Positions 45,901 through 58,749 of a stretch of DNA of 64,000 nt are shown one piece after another. Position numbers and translations under genes: made by a program. The stretch comes from Acholoe squamosa. Its lineage: Eukaryota > Annelida > Polychaeta > Phyllodocida > Polynoidae. Positions within the stretch are counted from its first letter, which is position 1. Every line of letters starts with the position of its first letter. The DNA lies in the NCBI GenBank assembly GCA_949317995.1, contig OX439038.1, positions 35,779,113 to 35,843,112 of the forward strand. The letters run 5' to 3'. The notes beneath the pieces are model-generated. The model did not search any database and was not told where the DNA came from. It saw nothing but the letters and a program-made list of their open reading frames with translations.

Positions 45901-48070
45901 TTTTGAAGATTAAAATTGACAATATATGAGCTGAATCCCTGTGTTTCCTAAAACAAAGATGGCCGACACACATGGAAAACAATAAAATAGGCTAGTTGAG
46001 GTCTCCCAATGGTCACTAACATCCATCTGATAATTTTTGAAGATCAAAGTTGACCATATATGGCCTGGATACCTGTGTTTTCTAAAACAAAGATGGCCGA
46101 CACATATTGAAAAAAAAAAAGAATTAGGTAGTTGAGGTCTTTCAATGGTCACTAACATCCATCTCATAACTTTTAAAGATCAAAATTGACGATATATGAC
46201 CTGGATCCCTGTGATTCCTGAAACCAAGATGGCCGACACATATTGAAAAAAATAAAAAAATTAGGTAGTTGACGTCTTTCAATGGTCACTAACATCCATC
46301 TCATAACTTTTGAAGATCAAAATTGACCATATATGACCTGGATCCCTGTGATTCCTGAAACCAAGATGGCCGACACACATGGAAAACAACAAAATTGGGT
46401 AGTTGAGGTCCCCCAATTGTCACTAACATCCATCTGATAACTTTTGAAGATCGAAATTGACCATATATGGCCTGGATCCCTGTGTTTCCAAACACCATGA
46501 TGGCCGACACACATGGAAAACAATAAAATTAGGTACTTGAGGTGTCCCAGTGGTCACTAACATCCATCTGATAACTTTTGAAGATCGAAATTGACCATAT
46601 ATGGCCTGGATCCCTTTGTTTTATAAAACAAAGATGGCCGACACACATGGAAAACAATAAAATAGGCTAGTTGAGGTCTCCCAATAGTCACTAACACCCA
46701 TCTGATAATTTTTGAAGATCAAAATTGACCATGTATGGCCTGGATCCCTGTGTATCCTAAAACAAAGATGGCCGACACATATGGAAAACAATAGAATTAG
46801 GTAGTTGAGGTCTTTCAATGGTCACTAATATCCATCTGATAACATTTGAAGATCAAAATTGACCACAAATGACCTGGACCCTGTGTTTCCTAAAACCAAG
46901 ATGGCTGACACACATGGCAAACAATAAAATTGGGTAGTTGAGGTGTCCCAATGGTCACTAACATCCATCTGATAACTTTTTAAGATCAAAATTGACCATA
47001 TATGGCCTGGATCCCTGTGTTTCCAAAAACCAAGATGGCCGACACACATGGAAAACGGTCCTAAGACTCCAAATAATCCAATGCCACGCCACTTAAAACT
47101 CCTAAAAAAGTGCATCATACTTATGTGTACATGTATGTATAAATATACATGTAGGTGGCCTTTAGTGGGTTAATAGTCAGTGGTGCTGAGAAATGCACCA
47201 CCAGCAGAAGAGAACCACATGGTGCTGGGGGAGGTGGTGGCAGGCAGGTATGGGGCCACCACAGGAGCACAGCCACCACCACTATTCAGAGGTGGGTTGG
47301 GGGGGGGTATATATACTATATACCATGGCTCTGCCTGAGGTGTCCAGGGCTACCACCACTCTGTCCCCAGGGTCTACAATAACAGGTCCACCAACACCAC
47401 CACTGCCACCACTTCTATGCTTGACTGATTTGCAGATTTTAATCCAGGTATAGGCATACTCAATACTGTACCTATGACAGGATTATACATGGAGAGCGAG
47501 GAAGCACCACTATGAGAGCTTGTATTTAAGAATGGGTCCCCTCCTATAGCCGTTCATTCCTAAGAAAGAACGGCAATAACTCACAATTTGTCAGATATTA
47601 GTCAATAGTGAGCAATAACATAACATATATTGACTAAATGCTGATAAAATGTGTGTAACTACTATCATGTATTGACTAATTGCTGATAAAGAGTGAATAA
47701 TTACTAACATATATTAACTAATTGCTGACAAATAGTCCATAGATACTGACATATCTTGACAAATACCAGTCAAGGCAGGATTCACAATTGAATCAATGGC
47801 TATTTCTCTGTTATATATTGACTATTTGCTGACAGTTTGTGAGTAAATACTGACATGCATTGAGAATTGCTGTTATAGAGTGACTAAGTACTGACATATA
47901 TTGACTAATTGCTGACAAATTGTGAGTAAATACTTATATATATTGACTAATTGCTGACAAATTGTGAGTAATTACTAATATATATTGAATGATTGCTGAC
48001 AAATAGTGAGCAATTACTAACATATAGACTAATTGCTGATAAATAGTGAGCAATTACTAACATATATCTA
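42971..48070. mobile_element. Giant inverted-repeat (foldback-like) structure around a satellite array
   Basis: The left flank has a tandem array of 'GTCAGTAATTACTCACTA' units (about 42990-43420). The right flank has the same array in reverse (about 47590-48070). Inside these, 'GCTTCCTCGCTCTCCATGTA...CCTGGATTAAAAT' (about 43980-44060) is mirrored at about 47430-47515. The centre is the 134 bp satellite. The arms are imperfect and the outer ends are not clear, so an insertion unit is inferred from symmetry. It resembles the element at 1712-5105 in plan but not in sequence. Confidence 0.6.
44110..47060. repeat. Satellite: about 21 copies of a roughly 134 bp unit, with higher-order pattern
   Basis: Each unit contains GGTCACTAACATCCATCTG, then TTTTGAAGATCAAAATTGAC, then AAGATGGCCGACACA. 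Starts fall about 134-135 bases apart (for example 44124, 44259, 44529, 44664, 44799, 44935). Variant units recur together about 673 bases apart (44730s and 45400s), suggesting a five-unit higher-order repeat. One unit near 44310-44450 carries foreign sequence. Reading frames here are repeat artefacts. Confidence 0.9.
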
Positions 48071-49800
48071 TCTGTTTTAAGTGTCACAGGCGAAAAAGGG
48101 TAGGTTTGAGTAAGGAATGGATCGAAAGAAAGGCTCTTTTTGGGACGCGGGGGCAGACGCCAGTCCAGGCACTGGCAGAGAGGTCCAAGAACTGGCAGTT
48201 TTACAAAATAAATCGTATCTCCCTTAATAATAGGAGTTTCCCATAGTGTGACCTATAGATAAAGGGTAGCTCGAGCTGGCGAACGTCATGGCGGTCTTTA
48301 TTTCAAATCTGCACAATGGGAACAAAGTTATCGATACTTTTAGTCTATTTAGTCTTTTAGGCTATTAGAACTTTGCCGATACATGCTATACTACTCGAAT
48401 GAGCCAAAAACTCATTGCTACAATAATGCTTTGCCGATACACACTATACTACTGAGACTGAGGAGCCGTGGTGAGTAACCAGAGTAGCCAGCGGATTTTG
48501 CATGGCTACAGGTAATGCCCGGGAGGTGAGTGAGTGAGTAATAGATGTTTAACGCCATTTCGACAACTAAGGTCATATTCATGGTGAGAACTACATTACA
48601 CAATTTCACAGAGGAATGTGTCAGTACCCACGCATATGTGCACCACACACATCCCAAGGGATAGGAAAGATGAGAAGTAGACCCTTTTAGGTGGGCTAGG
48701 GAAGCCCGAATGCCCGGGAGGTAACTGAGTTAATAATAGCACTAGGGCCAGGCAACATTGAATCAATGGCTATTTCTCTGTTATATATTGACTATTTGCT
48801 GACAGAATGTGAGTAAATACTGACATGCATTGATAATTGCTGACATAGAGTGACTAAGTACTGACGTATATTGACTAATTGCTGACAAATTGTGAGTAAA
48901 TACTAACAAATTTCAACTAATTGCTAACAAATGGTGATTAATTACTAACATATATTGATTAACCGCTGACAAATAGTGAGTAATTACTATCATACCATAG
49001 CACTAATGCTTATGTGTTATAGCCTTAAACTCAATACATGTACCGTAAAAACACAGATTAAAACACAAATTAAAACACAGAATGGCATCAACATTTTCAA
49101 TCAAACACCAGAGAATGGAGAAATGGAAAGACATCCATTCAGCAATGACACACATCTATATATATGGAAAAGTACCAAGATACTGGATAATCATGCTAAT
49201 TATGGAAATAATATGCACGGAAATGGAATGTTTGGTATCAATCTAGGGTGTTTCGTCCCCCTAAAGGACATGCCCCCCCTAAAAATTCGGTTTTGAAAAA
49301 GAATAAGCGAAATAATTTTTTGAACTAGCTGCCTTTTCGGCCTGAGCTGGTCCACCTGCGCCCTACCTCCAGCCAAAACCTATCTGTTTTAAGTGTCACC
49401 GGCGAAAAAGGGTTGGTTTGAGGAAGGAATTGATCGAAATATGGGCTTTTTTAGGGACGCGGGGGCAGATGCCAGTCCAGGCACTGGCAGAGAGGTCCAA
49501 GAACTGGCAGTTTTACAAAATAAATCGTATCTCCCTTACTAATAGGAATTTCCCAGTGTGACCTGTAGATAAAGGGTAGCTCGAGCTGGCAAACATCATG
49601 GTGGTCTTTATTTTCAAATCTGCACAATGGGAACAAAGTTATCGATACTTATAGTCTATTTAGTCTTTTAGGCTATTAGAACTTTACCGATACATACTAT
49701 ACTACTCGAATGAGCCAAAAACTCATTACTACAGTAATGCTTTGCCAATACACACTATACTACCGAGACTGAGGAAATGGCGCTAATAATACCACTAGGG
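47795..49800. repeat. Tandem duplication of about 1 kb, each copy with its own insertion
   Basis: CAATGGCTATTTCTCTG and what follows occur at 47795 and 48764. TATCTGTTTTAAGTGTCAC and the following 400 bases occur at about 48067 and 49380. Both copies end near GGGCCAGGCAACA. The first copy carries the SINE at 48528-48708. The second has about 330 extra bases near 49000-49370. The copies differ at several per cent of positions. Confidence 0.8.
48528..48708 (-). mobile_element. SINE-like retroposon, tail type 1 (TCAC)n
   Basis: Same family as 27216-27394. The perfect 14-base duplication AATGCCCGGGAGGT flanks it (48514-48527, 48709-48722). Confidence 0.9.
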
Positions 49801-50199
49801 CCAGGCAACAGGAGAGACCACCATGTGTGTGTTTGGCGCTATCTAGTGGAGTTCAAGTGAACTATTCAGGATCTGGGGGAAAATAACCCCCCATCCTATC
49901 TCTAACTTGAGCTGTCATGAAGTAAAACATTCCATCTTGGGAGTATGAATGCACGGGATAAATAAATGACTAACAACAACAACCCTCATATCATCCAAAC
50001 ACACATTTACTACCGTAATCTCCCAGGTATAAGACGCGTCTTATACGGGGGGGGGGGGGCGAGACCATACACTTATCTGTGACTATCTGCATAGATTTGG
50101 ACATGGGGTTCTATGTAAAGCTGCAGTTGCTAGGCAACCACATGACATAGCAATCATTTCTACCCATGTTCATACTATGTGATGTGCACAAGAGAGCTA
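49801..50199. other. Short unassigned stretch with a truncated pogo-like end
   Basis: At 50013 the family end CCGTAATCTCCCAGG appears after TA, followed by a short hairpin GTATAAGACGCGTCTTATAC and a G run. The other end is missing. Nothing else is recognisable. Confidence 0.55.
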
Positions 50200-50803
50200 C
50201 CATAATCTCCCGCGTATAAGACGCGTCCTCTACGCCAAACAAATGCCTTGTGCGTCTTATAGGATTTCTTCAAGTTGGGGGTGCGTCTGATACGCGTGGT
50301 TTTCCAACATCTCATTTGGGAAAATGCGCCGATGACAGCTTGAACTCATAGCGCCAGCACCGCGGCAGACCGGGAGGTGTCGACGCGCTCGCCGGGGATA
50401 AGGCCCACCATGCGCCGATGACAGCTTGAACTCATATAGCCAGCAATTCGGCAGCCCGGTCGGTGTAGATTTGCTCGGCTGGGAAGACGCCGACCGTGTG
50501 CCGATGACAGCTTGAACTCATATAGCCAGCAGCGCGGCAGACCGGGAGGTGTCGACGGGCACTCGGCGGGTTTGACGCCGACCGTGTGCCGATGACAGCT
50601 TGAACTCATAGAGCCTGGGGGTGGGGGGTGTGCGTCTTATACGCGAACCCCCTTTTGGTGAGTTGGGGGGGGGGCGTCTTGTACGGGGGTTTTACTAAAT
50701 ATCGATCCAGGGAGGTTGGATGCGTCCTCTACGTGAACCAGCCTACCGTGAGTTTGGGGAGCGTCTTCTACGCGCACCGCGTCTTCTACGCGGGAGATTA
50801 CGG
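50200..50803. mobile_element. pogo-like MITE, 604 bp, with an internal tandem repeat
   Basis: Ends CCATAATCTCCCGCG and CGGGAGATTACGG, TA on both sides. The middle holds four copies of a roughly 85-base GC-rich unit containing GCCGATGACAGCTTGAACTC (near 50328, 50411, 50496, 50587), not seen in other copies here. Confidence 0.85.
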
Positions 50804-51112
50804 TATATGCAATTTGAAATCAGTGAACTATGTCCTTGAGGGGAGACTATGCACAAGCCATAGTATATGCCTACAGGTATGAATCTAGACATTGTTGCTA
50901 TGCAAAAGTGCTATTGCTAGGCCACCACACAACCTAGCAACCTTTTATCACCTATATTCCTAGTCTATGATGGAAGTCACAGAAGAGTTATATACAAGTT
51001 TACATCAGGGGAGTATGTTGCTGAAAGGAAACCATGCAGATACGAGCATTCAAGCATATTTTTAGGCTTAATTGCTATGCAAAGCTGCTGCTGCTAGGCA
51101 ACCACACCACTC
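50804..51112. other. Unassigned stretch
   Basis: No gene or repeat recognised, apart from three loosely similar 'GCAAAGCTGCTG...CTAGGCAACCACAC' segments (also near 50120) that suggest a decayed repeat. Confidence 0.4.
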
Positions 51113-51294
51113 GGGCTTCCCTAGCCCACTTAAAAGGGTCTATATCTCCTCTTTCCTATCCCCTCAGGATGTGTGTGGTGCACATATGCGCGGGCACTGA
51201 CACATTCCTCTGTTAAATTATCAACCTGTGAAGCACGGGATAGCCACTTAGTGCCGCTAAAGTGCTGTAAAACACAAATCAATCAATCAATCAA
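51113..51294 (+). mobile_element. SINE-like retroposon, tail type 2 (AATC)n
   Basis: Plus-strand copy of the 34935-35121 type, ending CACAAATCAATCAATCAA. The 11-base duplication CCACACCACTC flanks it (51102-51112, 51295-51305). Confidence 0.9.
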
Positions 51295-51305
51295 CCACAC
51301 CACTC

Positions 51306-51763
51306 AGGGAGCATCCATTAATTATGTACGCATCTAGGGTGGGGGGTGGGGGGGTCAGGCCAAATGCATACAGATGCGTACAGGGTGGGGGAGGGGGGTC
51401 AGAGGCTATGAGTATGTACGCATAGGGCCTAATGAGAAATTGAGGCATTTTTGGGGGGTAGAGGGAGGTTGATGGTAGGTCCCTTGGTACAAAATAATTA
51501 TGGTCACTATAGGAGAACAACCCCTCATTTAAGTATTCAATAAGGCTACAAAAATAAGGGGAATACTTACAAAGTATGCATACCATTTTACATTTACCAG
51601 AGGGTAAAGGAAATTTTCCTCCACGTAGGAAAGGGGGGGCTCCATGTGGCTTGAGTATGTACGCATAGGGGGAGGGGGTAGGCCAAATGCGTACAGGGTG
51701 CAACATGGGGGGTGGGGGGTCAATTTTTGGCAAATTTGTGCGTACATAATTAATGGAAGCCCT
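51306..51763. mobile_element. MITE with inverted ends (TCCATTAATTATGTACGCA)
   Basis: The left end reads GGGAGCATCCATTAATTATG and the right end is its near inverse, with further inverted G- and C-rich blocks inside (GGGTGGGG; TACGCATAGG). The target duplication is unclear, so the superfamily is open. It starts right at the edge of the neighbouring SINE's duplication. Confidence 0.7.
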
Positions 51764-53319
51764 CTTAGCAACACAAAAAATGCAGCACTGTAGTCTACTA
51801 AGCTGATTTAAAGGGGGTAGGACCCACCAGATACTTTCTAGACTGCACATTTATGTAATTCAAAGTGACATCTGAATCTACTTTGAATTTCAGCCACATG
51901 CAGCCTCGCCATTAGATTTTATGATGTAGAAACATGCATATTCTCAATCAGCACTCTTTTTGGCATAAGAATCAGGAGAATTGATTAAGATTTAACATGC
52001 AAAAACATCCAATTACATAAAGAGGGAGATTATTGAAATGGAACAGCATTGTGTTTGCTCAAGGTAGTGTCTTTGCATCCAAGGCAATAATGTGTGTCAT
52101 TATCAAGGAATTCTGCAAAATGTCTCATATTACTCAGAAAGGTTTGGCCTACATAAATCATATTAGTTATTGTGCTTAGATGGGGATAAAGGCAAGTTTT
52201 ATACATGTATCTGGAACGCATTTAAGATTTTCAGTAAAAAAAAGGAACTTTGTAATTTCAATCTACCATCTTCCAGACTGTCTGGTACACTCAAATCTGT
52301 ACTTAAAAACATGTATTAGGGCTTAATGAAAAGCTTATTATGTCTTCATTCCAACAAGACCAATAGCTTCAGGATCCAGACAAGGTAAGATAATCTTAGA
52401 GCTTGGGGATTGAGCATACCCCTTGAATAACATGGTACCAAAATTGACCCAAAAGTGGTCTGAACCCGCACATGGATAATGAGCCAAAACCAGTAGTGCA
52501 TCCCAAGATAATCAATGTTAACATCTTGAATCTTGTTCAGGGGACCCTAAGGATCAAAAAAATACCCGTTGCGTTGGGATGTGGGGGGGGGGGGGTGCAT
52601 GGTGGGCCCTATCAGCCCCCGGCCTATAACACTCCAAGTCTTCCGATTTAGATAAGCTGACACCCATATATTAAAGTTAAACTAAGGATATTCTAACCAA
52701 GGTTCGGTTTTATTATTATTTTTTTTTTTTTTTAGGGTAAGATTGTCTCGATTTGTCTAGACAAGCATATCTATTGTGACTTTGACTTTGAAAGGAAGCA
52801 GGGTTCCCACTATTTATGGGTCATGGTTTTAACTGACTTTTAACTGACATTTTTTTGCCTTTTAACTGACTATGGGGTGTTCAAGAAATTATGATTTTTT
52901 TTCGTGAATCCTTGACAATCACCCAACTAATTTGGTCAAAATACCATTTTAAACTGGCTTTTAACCAAAATATCTTTTAAACTGACTATCAACCAACCCT
53001 TAGAGAAAAAGTGGTTTTAACTGACTTTTAACTTTAGGCAGTCTTCCTGAGGAAGGTTTCTTATACATTGGGACAGGGCTAAAACACTGTCTCTGCTGTT
53101 CATTTCAGAAGTTTTCCGTTAGAGAGAGCGTAGCTTTTCTAACAGGAAGACAGCCCTTCCAAAATCTTACCAGCTTACAAATAAAATAGTTTCAACGAAT
53201 TTCTTCAAACACCTCATTGCAGGCAACTGCATTCCCCAGTTTTCCGTGAGCCATTAAAATCTATTTCATTTTTTAAAGATTACAAATGTTAGACCTACCA
53301 CCTCCAGTTTCCTGAAATA
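51764..53319. other. Noncoding stretch, possibly host intron or intergenic
   Basis: No gene seen on either strand. A low-complexity run of TTTTAACTGAC repeats lies at about 52828-53035, and homopolymer runs at 52588 and 52722. Any downstream PRELID3 exons should lie on this side, but I could not find them. Confidence 0.5.
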
Positions 53320-54453
53320 TCATAATCTCCCGCGTATAAGGCGTGTCTTATACGTGAATCAGACCTTGGATGGGTCTTTTATGCGGGAGGCAAGCTGCCT
53401 TGAGTTGGGGGTGCGCCTTATACGCAGGTTTTTCCAATATCTCAATTGGGATCAGGTTGAGTATGATGCTGATCATATATATTTTTTTCAATGCCACAAA
53501 TGAGATGTGACCAGAAGTAGAACTTGTCTCTAACATTGTATCATCAGTTCTTTTGATTTCCTTTCCTACATTCATGCATTCTATCAATGTTGTAGCATGT
53601 TAGAGAATGAATTTAAATCAAAACATTGTCTAAACATAGTTTGAACATCTATTCTTAAGTCAAACACATAGCAAGTGTATATAAATTGTATACTGGCTCC
53701 ATCTGGTGGCACTTCTAGGAATCATTCCTATTGAATACAAGAATATAAATGATCATGATTAAGATACAGTTTGCATTATTATTATGTGCTAGATTGTATT
53801 CCCAGTACTGTAGTTGCTTTTACATGATACATTTCATGATATCATGTCAATAGGTCATCATGATGTGGTTGATTTGTCAAATCTGTGCCAGAAGATAGCA
53901 TACAATTGAAATTTACCTCAAACTGTACCTTGATCATGATCATTCCTGTATTCAATAGGAATGATTCCTAGAAGTGCCACCAGATGGAGCCAGTATACCA
54001 TTTATATACACTTGCTATATGTTTGACTTAAGAATAGATATTCAGACTATGTTTAGATAATGTTTTGATTTAAATTCATTCTCTAACATGCTACAACATT
54101 GATATAATGCATGAATGTAGGAAAGGAAATCAAAAGAACTGATGATACAATGTTAGAGATAAGTTCTACTTCTGGTCACACCTCATTTGTGGCATTAAAA
54201 AAAAAAAAAAAAAAGATCAGCATCATACTCAACCTGATCTTAACCCTAACTAAGGCTATCCCCAACTACAAGGAGACCCTTGTAGGCAGGCCATGCACAA
54301 GGTTCGCCTTGTACATGGACCAGACCTTCTGAGTTGGGGGTGCGCCTTATACGCGGGTTTTTCCAAATACGAATTCAAGGGAGACAGGTGTGCCTTCTAC
54401 GTGAACCAGCCTTCCCTGAGTTGGGGGTGCGCCTTCTACGCGGGAGATTACGG
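53320..54453. mobile_element. pogo-like long palindromic element, 1.13 kb, both arms present
   Basis: TA-flanked, with ends TCATAATCTCCCGCG and CGGGAGATTACGG. The arms are inverted copies of about 500 bases (for example CTCCATCTGGTGGCACTTCT at about 53697 and its inverse near 53975). No transposase. It lies within about 170 bases of the PRELID3 exon, on its 3' side. Confidence 0.85.
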
Positions 54454-54602
54454 TATTAAGTTTCAGACTGAAGAGCTGCAACCACTAACAATACAGTAAA
54501 TCCAGCGGCTACCAGGACTGAAGTGATTCCAATTGAATGTGAATTATAATAATGATGCGTCTCTCTCTTAGGCATGGCTTCACCTTAACATGGTTTTGTT
54601 CA

Positions 54603-55422
<820 letters not shown>

Positions 55423-55683
55423 TTAAAGCTGGTATAAAAGCTAATATTGTGTGGTCTGATATGTATTTCAAAGGATTATATACCCCTTCCCAAGTCATAG
55501 GGTGTCACTTATTATGGCATGATATGGCTCATTATGTGCACATCATTGGACTTTAGTTTCAGCTGGTCTATCCTCTTTGGGGGGAGGGGAAACCACTTAG
55601 TTAATTAGTTCTGGTCACAGCCTCATGGCAGCAGCACTGAGTGGTGTCTGCTCTGCTGCCAGGCATCCAAATTGAATTCACTA

Positions 55684-55930
55684 CCGTAATCTCCCGTGTA
55701 TAAGGCACGCCTTATACGCCAAACAAAATCATGCTGAGTCTTATACGTGGGAGGGACATTGCCTTGAGTTTAGGGTGTGCCTTATAGGGGAGGGGGGTAT
55801 TTTTACTATAGAATAGTACTAAAGTAACAAAAATCTGCCCTTAGAGGTGCGCCTTATACGTGAAACAGACCTTCCTGAGATGGGGGTGCGCCTTATCGGC
55901 GAGGTGCGCCTTATACGCGAGAGATTACGG
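55684..55930. mobile_element. pogo-like MITE, 247 bp, with empty site nearby
   Basis: TA-flanked, ends CCGTAATCTCCCGTG and GAGATTACGG. The matching spot in the second repeat copy (near 59009) reads CACTACCATTGTAG with a single TA, the unfilled target. Confidence 0.92.
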
Positions 55931-56130
55931 TACCTTTGTAGAATACTCTGCTTTATGGCTTCAGATGGAGCCACTGTGCTGGTACAATCAAGACTGCTTG
56001 TTGACATGAATAAAATGCTGGAATCATTTTATTTCTACACACATATATGCTTGAATTTTACATGGTTAGAATGCACTGAATAGATTGAGATTTTGGCAGG
56101 ACACTTTCACAAGTGGGGTGATGATAGATA

Positions 56131-58414
56131 CCGTAATCTCCTGCGTAGAAGGCGCACCCACAACTCAGGGAAGGCAGGTCCACGTAGAAGGCGCATCTGC
56201 TGTGCCTGAGTCTAATATTTGAAAAACCCGCGTATAAGGCGCACCCCTAACTGAAGGAGCATGGTCCACACAAGGGACCCAACCTAAAGGGGCATTTTAA
56301 ATATTGTCTATAGATACCAACACCCCAACAGTACTGGTCATGTATTTTCTTTAACCAAAGAAAAGGTGTAGTCTAACCCATGGTGCTGCAAATACCCTTA
56401 AACTGCTGAATGAAGCATGCTATTCTGCTCACCATAAAAGTGTTTGGAAATATATGTACACCCCACTCACTGAGAGCTTTGTTAATAAAACCATAGCGTT
56501 GTAGATTTTAATACAATAGTAGAGAATAGTCCTGTGAGACATGGCGCGGCGACTTGTAATCTTGTGTTTAGTTTCAGTTGGTGAGACTGATAGATAGGGC
56601 ATACTATCATCTGGGATTTTGGTAATACATAGCACACATTCAACCAGAACTACCCACTGCAGCTAAGTACTAATAGCCTGTAGACTGCATGCACCTCACT
56701 CAGCTGTCACAGGGACCTGTCTTATTCAACGTTCAATGTCATAGTCAACAGGTGTGTCATTATGAGTGTACACTGTCTCAGATTGCCAGGAGCCTGCTCT
56801 GCCTTACCCCCTCCCCCTCCCACACACACATACACACCCAACTGACAATAACCTCATAATAGTCTGTACCTCATCACGGGCCAATGGTCAGCAAACCGGC
56901 CAGATCACTCCACCTCTCTGTAGAGGGGGAGCACAGTGTAAGTACTTCTGTACATACATGTTTTCAGTCTTCCACAAAATCGTTTATTTAATGAAATATA
57001 ATGAAAGGAGTAATTAAATTAATGTTTCATCACCAATAGCAGATACATATTCTGAGAAAGCATTATTTCAATGTAAACTAAAAAAGTTTACACAGAAAAG
57101 AATATAGCAGTTCCACAAGGTGTCCTTACACTTCCACCTCCTCTGATTTACAAAAATGCACATATGGCAACACACACTTTAGCACTGATTTCTCCAAAGA
57201 GATCTTTAACAGTGAATACCTTGTTCAAATGCAGAAATTATGATCCAAGTGTACCATAACCCACTGAGATGAAACATATACTGCATATATATAGTAGTTT
57301 CAGAACCAACAATTCTAAAACAAAGGCTACAGAGATGCATTTCTGATTCTTAAAATGCTCTAATGCTAATCTACCATAGGGCTCCAAATGATGAAATGTC
57401 TAATCTGCAAATAAAATCAAAAGTATGAGATGTATTCTGAAAATTCCTTCACTGATAAGTGAAGTACACACTGTTGTTATCACATTAGAATAGTGAGCAG
57501 GAATAGTCTATAGCAGAGGAGTCACAAACAAAAATAAATTGCAAGGCCTCCCTATCCTTTACACCGTGGCGACTGTGAACCATACACTAGTCTACTCATC
57601 TCAGGAGTAGTACTCACTAGTCGCCGCGCTAATTATATTTTTGACCTTTTAACCAAGAGAATCCATGCAGCATTATAATCAATAATCCTGCCATAGTGTG
57701 TGCTGCCACCTGGTGTTATTCCAGGAATCATTTAACTCATTTACTACTATTAATGCCAATAGTCTTTATATAGCCCACAACTGATGCTACTTGAAAGGTA
57801 CAATACTGTTCATTTTTGAAAGAAATAATGCTCTGATTTGCATTATTTGTTTACAAGTTTACAAGATAAGATAGGTTCAAACCGAATTTGTTAATTTGTT
57901 CATATTATACCCTCCCATTGATTATCTAGACCCACACTGTTATAACAGGGAAATAGGCCTGTCTTCTAGAGACATGGCATGCTGGGATACCAGTAGTTTG
58001 TAATGTAGAGAATAGAGAATGACATACAGCTCATAACACCAGGTGGCAGCACACACTATGGCAGGATTATTGATTATAATGCTGCATGGATTCTCTTGGT
58101 TAAAAGGTCAATAATAAAATTAACAAAGCTCTCAGTGAGTGGGGTGTACATATATTTCCAAACACTTTTATGGTAAACAGAATAGCATGCATCACTCAGC
58201 AGTTTAAGGAAATTTAGAGCACCATGGGTTAGACTACACCTTTTCTTTGGTTAAAGAAAATACATGACTCTGTGTACATCAAGCTGATTTGGAATTAGGA
58301 GGTGCCCCACGTATAAGGCGCACCCCCAACTCAAGGCAATAACCCTCCCACATATAAGACCCACTCACCATTTGATTTGCTTATAAGACGCGCCTTATAC
58401 CCGGGAGATTACGG
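56131..58414. mobile_element. pogo-like element, 2.28 kb, non-autonomous with a large unrelated interior
   Basis: TA-flanked ends CCGTAATCTCCTGCG and CGGGAGATTACGG. The arms are complementary over about 290-350 bases (56131-56487 versus 58126-58414). The second repeat copy reads GATAGATATGCAG at the same place with a single TA, so the whole 2.28 kb moved in as one unit. The interior (56488-58125) has no transposase that I can recognise, and contains a nested palindrome (57635-58117). Confidence 0.88.
57635..58117. mobile_element. Nested palindromic MITE inside the 2.28 kb element
   Basis: GACCTTTTAACCAAGAGAAT and about 90 further bases at the left are mirrored at the right end (58010-58117). 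It includes CTGCCACCTGGTGTTATTCC, like the arms of the 53320 palindrome. Exact ends and target are not clear. Confidence 0.6.
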
Positions 58415-58749
58415 TATGCAGAAACTGGAAAGTCTATATATTTCAGATCTTGTCCCAGCTTTAATTGTGGGCCTCCAAATGTAGCAAACCCACGTGAGTG
58501 GACTCCTAATTGGGCTGTATTGTTGTGTTGGGTGTGTACAGGGTGTCCGGCAGACCCCTTTGAAAAAGTAGGACAAAAGTAGGACTGAAAATTTTCAAAA
58601 AGTAGGACTAAAGTAGGACAAAAGTAGGAATATATAAGAAAAGTAGGACATATGTGGAATAAACAATGCATGTGTAACAAACCTGTTTATCCTTAAAATT
58701 GATAAGTTTATATGTAGAATCTATTAGGATAATATTTCAGAACATATTT

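Larger units (their letters stand above)
55423..58465 (+). repeat. First copy of a roughly 0.5 kb repeat, carrying two MITE insertions
   Basis: Begins AAAGCTGGTATAAAAGCTAA and ends near CTTGTCCCAGCTTTAA. Without the MITEs at 55684-55930 and 56131-58414 it lines up with 58750-59419 at high identity. Confidence 0.85.

Noticed and set aside
44036-47118. Several minus-strand frames with CVGHLGF/QMDVSDHW repeats
   Set aside because: All are translations of the 134 bp satellite.
50346-50609. 87-residue frame with repeated SSCHRR-type motif
   Set aside because: Translation of the 85-base internal repeat of a MITE.
51287-51850. 187-residue minus-strand frame
   Set aside because: Pro-rich translation of a C-rich MITE; low complexity and mirrored.
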